Positions 60,811 through 64,000 of a stretch of 64,000 bases of DNA are shown here, one piece after another; position 1 is the first letter of the stretch, and each line of letters opens with the position of its first letter. Origin of the DNA: Belliella aquatica (GTDB taxonomy: Bacteria; Bacteroidota; Bacteroidia; Cytophagales; Cyclobacteriaceae); the NCBI RefSeq assembly GCF_014637795.1, contig NZ_BMFD01000007.1, forward strand, positions 124,001 through 188,000, in the 5' to 3' direction. Position numbers and translations under genes: made by a program. Below the pieces are notes generated by a model. It was not told the origin of the DNA, did no database searches, and saw only the letters and a list, made by a program, of their open reading frames with translations.

Positions 60811-62568
60811 CTAAACCTTTTTCAAAGCCACCTGAATCGATAATTCTTTCAACTGCTCGTCAGCTATCGTACTTGGAGAATCAATCATCACGTCTCTTCC
60901 TGAATTGTTTTTTGGGAATGCAATGTAATCCCTGATCGAGTCAGATCCACCAAAAATCGCACAGAATCGATCGAAGCCAAAGGCTATGCCTCCATGTGGT
61001 GGAGCACCATACTCAAATGCTTCCATCAAGAATCCAAACTGCTTCTGTGCTTCTTCTTCAGTAAAGCCAAGATGCTTGAACATCAGCTGCTGTGTCGGTC
61101 TATCATGGATCCTGATAGAACCTCCGCCTATTTCTACACCATTGATGACCAAATCATACGCATTGGCACGAACAGCTCCGGGATCAGTTTCCAATAATGG
61201 AATATCTTCTTTCTTCGGAGAAGTGAATGGGTGATGCATGGCATGGAATCTCTGTGTTTCTTCATCCCACTCCAACAACGGGAAATCCATCACCCAAAGT
61301 GGTTTAAATACATTTCTATCTCTTAAACCTAAGTCTTCCCCCATTTTTAAGCGAAGTTCTGACATTTGCTTTCTGGTAGATTTCGCATCTCCAGATAAAA
61401 CTAAGATCAAGTCACCAGCTTTTGCTCCAGTTTTCTCTGCCCAAGCTTTCAAATCCTCTTGACTGTAAAATTTATCTACAGAAGATTTATACGTTCCATC
61501 TTCATTGCACTTGACATAGACCAAACCTTTAGCGCCAATCTGTGGCCTTTTCACCCATTCGGTCAATGCATCAATTTGCTTTCTTGTATATTCTCCCGCA
61601 CCTGTTGCAGAGATTCCGATCACCAATTCTGCTTGATCAAAAATAGGGAATCCTTTTCCTTGAGCTTCAGCATTGAGTTCTGCGAATTTCATATCAAACC
61701 TCAAGTCAGGTTTGTCATTGCCATAGTACTTCATTGCATCTGCAAAGGTCATCCTTTGTACTTCTTCCAATTGTACTTCTTTGACATTTGTGAAAAGATG
61801 TCTCACCAATCCTTCGAATGTGTTTAGAATATCTTCTTGTGTCACAAATGACATTTCGCAGTCTATTTGTGTAAACTCAGGCTGTCTATCTGCTCTCAAA
61901 TCTTCATCTCTAAAGCATTTGACAATCTGAAAATACCTATCAAATCCACTGACCATCAGCAGCTGCTTGAATGTCTGTGGTGATTGTGGCAAAGCATAAA
62001 ACTCTCCAGGATTGACTCTGGAAGGCACAACAAAATCCCTAGCCCCTTCAGGAGTTGACTTGATTAATACAGGAGTTTCTACTTCGATGAAGTTTTGGGC
62101 ATCCATATATTTCCTCGTCTCCTGCATCATGCGATGTCTGAGTTGAAGTTTTTCACGAACGATATTTCTTCTGAGATCCAAGTATCTGTATTTCATCCTC
62201 AATTCGTCACCCCCGTCAGTTTCATCTTCGATGATAAAAGGTGGAACTTTAGAAGCATTGAGTATCTCTAAGCTTTCTGCTTTGATTTCGATTGCTCCTG
62301 TTGGAATTTTATCATTTTTGGAAGTTCTCTCGATTACTTTTCCTTTTGTCTGGATTACAAATTCACGTCCAAGGGAGGCAGCTTTCTCTAAAAGTGCTTT
62401 GTCGGTAGAGCCTTCTTCAAAAATCAATTGAGTCACTCCATAGCGATCGCGAAGATCTACCCAAATCAAACCGCCTTTATTTCTAACGCGCTGAACCCAG
62501 CCAGCTAAAGTAACTTCTAAATTGGTATCCGTGAGACGTAACTCTCCACAAGTATGAGATCTAAGCAT
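60811..62568 (-). CDS. aspS: Aspartyl-tRNA synthetase
   Basis: 585 residues, bacterial type. N-terminal OB-fold anticodon-binding domain ([27 protein letters not shown]), class II catalytic core with motif 2 [18 protein letters not shown] and motif 3 [23 protein letters not shown], and a GAD insertion between motifs 2 and 3 (~285-400). Charges tRNA-Asp. Length and motifs complete. Monocistronic, with a promoter 29-59 bp upstream of its start. Confidence 0.98.
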   Translation of the reverse strand: MLRSHTCGELRLTDTNLEVTLAGWVQRVRNKGGLIWVDLRDRYGVTQLIFEEGSTDKALLEKAASLGREFVIQTKGKVIERTSKNDKIPTGAIEIKAESLEILNASKVPPFIIEDETDGGDELRMKYRYLDLRRNIVREKLQLRHRMMQETRKYMDAQNFIEVETPVLIKSTPEGARDFVVPSRVNPGEFYALPQSPQTFKQLLMVSGFDRYFQIVKCFRDEDLRADRQPEFTQIDCEMSFVTQEDILNTFEGLVRHLFTNVKEVQLEEVQRMTFADAMKYYGNDKPDLRFDMKFAELNAEAQGKGFPIFDQAELVIGISATGAGEYTRKQIDALTEWVKRPQIGAKGLVYVKCNEDGTYKSSVDKFYSQEDLKAWAEKTGAKAGDLILVLSGDAKSTRKQMSELRLKMGEDLGLRDRNVFKPLWVMDFPLLEWDEETQRFHAMHHPFTSPKKEDIPLLETDPGAVRANAYDLVINGVEIGGGSIRIHDRPTQQLMFKHLGFTEEEAQKQFGFLMEAFEYGAPPHGGIAFGFDRFCAIFGGSDSIRDYIAFPKNNSGRDVMIDSPSTIADEQLKELSIQVALKKV

Positions 62569-62878
62569 GATAAATAAGGATTTTATTTAAAGTGGACAAA
62601 GATAGACAAACTTTAGAAGTATGCTAAATCCGTTTAAAGGAATCGCTGTAAAGGATTCATTTCGATAAAAAATTCGCCTTTTTGATAAAAAATTAATAAA
62701 AATGGTGTCCTTTAATAATTAAATTCTCTGTGAAGCGTTTCAAATCTGAAAAATTGTTGGTTTACCTATGTTTTATGTGATGTAAATCAAAGGACAAAAA
62801 CTGATGATAAAAGATTTGGAATTTGACTAAAATTTAAATTCCTTTGAGTGTTAAGAACCCAACAAATACGAGATTAAG
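62569..62878. other. Divergent spacer between aspS and M23 peptidase
   Basis: About 310 bp. It holds the aspS promoter and, presumably, that of the M23 gene, which I cannot place. A short direct repeat, TTCGATAAAAAATTCG and TTTGATAAAAAATTAA, occurs near 62662-62695. No gene seen. Confidence 0.4.
62597..62627 (-). promoter_or_regulatory. aspS promoter
   Basis: On the minus strand TATCTTTG (62604-62597) fits the -7 element; at exactly 19 bp spacing TTAG (62627-62624) is one base off the -33 TTTG. Same TTAG variant as the iron-operon promoter. Confidence 0.6.
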
Positions 62879-64000
62879 ATGCAAAAAAAATGGATTGGTG
62901 CAGGCCTTTTGGCTATTGTACTTGGAGGAGGATTATATTTCAGCTGGGATCAGCTTAACCTGAATAATCAAGAAGAAAAGATCGTAGTAGAGAGTTTCAA
63001 AGAGGAAATGAAGGAAGATCTTCTTCTCTATGGAATCAATATCAATGACCTAGATGTAGTAGAGGGAGTTGTCGGGAAAAATCAAACACTATCTACAATT
63101 TTAGCCCCTTTCAATGTTTCTTATCAAATTATCGATGAAATAGCGAAAAAGTCCAAAGATATTTTTGACGTAAGAAAAATCGCATTCAATAAAAAGTTTA
63201 CTGTTCTCACAGGCCGCGATTCCTCAGAAGCTCAATTTTTCATTTACGAGCCCAATCCTTCGGAATATGTGGTTTTCAAATTAGATGAGGTTTCGGTTTA
63301 CAAGGAAGCGAAGCCTGTAGAATTAAGAAATGTAGAAATCGGAGGTGAAATTTCAAGTAGTCTGTATGTAAATATGACTCAATTGGGAATTACTCCAGAC
63401 TTGATAGATCAGTTTGCAGACATGTACGGCTGGGTCGTAGATTTTCAAAGACTTCAAAAAGGGGATAAATTCAAAGTTGTCTACAAAGAGAAAGTGGTAG
63501 ATGATCAGGTAGTTGGAATTACAGACATTGAAGCAGCTTATTTTGAGCACATGGGAGAACCTTATCATGCGATTCCATTTGAGCAAAATGGAGAATTAAG
63601 CTTTTTTGATCAGGAAGGCAATAGCTTCAAAAAAGCATTTTTGAGAGATCCACTGAAATATACAAGAATCAGTTCAAGATATAATCTAAATAGATATCAT
63701 CCAGTACAGAAAAGATATAAACCACATTTAGGAACCGATTATGCGGCTCCGACAGGTACAGAAATCAGATCCGTTGGTGAAGGAACAGTTGTGGAAGCGA
63801 GATACACAAGTGCAAATGGCAACTATGTAAAAATTAAACATAATGGCACTTACACAACACAATATTTGCACATGTCTAAAATAGCGAAAGACATGAAGCC
63901 TGGGTCAAGAGTCAAACAAGGTCAGGTAATTGGTTTTGTAGGAAGCACGGGTTTAGCAACTGGACCACATTTATGCTTTAGATTTTGGAAAAATGGAAAA
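62879..64000 (+). CDS. M23 family metallopeptidase, 3' end outside window
   Basis: 374 residues seen; the frame is open at the right edge. N-terminal membrane anchor (MQKKWIGAGLLAIVLGGGLYFSW), a helical/strand middle (~30-260) and an M23/LytM domain: first zinc ligands H283 and D287 (HLGTDYA), catalytic H331 (QYLHMS) and the last motif GPHLCFRFWKNGK, where the usual HxH is H364-L-C366, so the third ligand is Cys. This variant occurs in a Bacteroidota subgroup as far as I recall. Expected to cut peptidoglycan peptide cross-links or to act as an EnvC-type activator. Confidence 0.9.
   Translation, partial: MQKKWIGAGLLAIVLGGGLYFSWDQLNLNNQEEKIVVESFKEEMKEDLLLYGININDLDVVEGVVGKNQTLSTILAPFNVSYQIIDEIAKKSKDIFDVRKIAFNKKFTVLTGRDSSEAQFFIYEPNPSEYVVFKLDEVSVYKEAKPVELRNVEIGGEISSSLYVNMTQLGITPDLIDQFADMYGWVVDFQRLQKGDKFKVVYKEKVVDDQVVGITDIEAAYFEHMGEPYHAIPFEQNGELSFFDQEGNSFKKAFLRDPLKYTRISSRYNLNRYHPVQKRYKPHLGTDYAAPTGTEIRSVGEGTVVEARYTSANGNYVKIKHNGTYTTQYLHMSKIAKDMKPGSRVKQGQVIGFVGSTGLATGPHLCFRFWKNGK

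Overview
The window reads as a low-GC Bacteroidota chromosome, most likely order Cytophagales and probably Cyclobacteriaceae (Algoriphagus-like). Signs seen in the sequence are a secreted protein with a type IX secretion (T9SS) sorting tail, an Oar-type TonB-dependent receptor, a PorE-like TPR/beta-propeller/OmpA lipoprotein, DUF4252 proteins behind an ECF sigma factor, promoters of the TTTG-N19-TAnnTTTG type, and start codons with few Shine-Dalgarno sequences. The genus is an inference; no database search was possible. No prophage, insertion sequence or CRISPR array was found. Layout: 1-5.1 kb holds the 3' part of prfA, an orphan ParD-like antitoxin, a GNAT acetyltransferase, a PIN/HTH toxin-antitoxin pair and a Cys/Met-metabolism PLP enzyme. 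5.3-16.9 kb is mostly envelope genes: a 936-residue Ycf48-type secreted propeller, a haem-domain lipoprotein paired with a second propeller lipoprotein, a divergent HisA-like protein, a class A beta-lactamase-fold lipoprotein, an M14 peptidase and small exported proteins. 17-23 kb has polA, radA, a DUF234-type ATPase and a D15-type barrel. 24-30 kb is an iron/peroxide block: OxyR, a three-gene Fe(III) ABC transporter, OhrR and Ohr. 30-38 kb has an MltF-like transglycosylase and a tightly packed alpha/beta hydrolase-MFP-RND-TolC efflux operon. 38-45 kb has a VOC protein, a patatin-methyltransferase pair, a frameshifted HTH gene, the PorE-like protein and a DUF4143 ATPase preceded by a strikingly regular repeat array. 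45-48 kb holds two Fe-S electron-transfer genes and tRNA-Phe. 48-52.9 kb has an ECF sigma operon with two DUF4252 proteins, hemH and a CynX-type MFS transporter. 53-64 kb has a PLP enzyme interrupted by an in-frame stop, a PKD lipoprotein, the Oar-like receptor, a YhhN protein, aspS and the 5' part of an M23 peptidase. The genes that most clearly work together are the peroxide-sensing regulators with the iron importer, the efflux operon, the PIN/HTH pair, the sigma/membrane-regulator/DUF4252 operon and the two Fe-S proteins. The best candidates for something undescribed are the 4 x 17-bp array with a 32-33-bp period directly upstream of the DUF4143 ATPase (the DUF234 ATPase also has TTGTAA-type sites directly upstream) and the HisA-like protein in which the catalytic base Asp is Tyr. 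Several intergenic regions carry degenerate dispersed repeats of three or four kinds.
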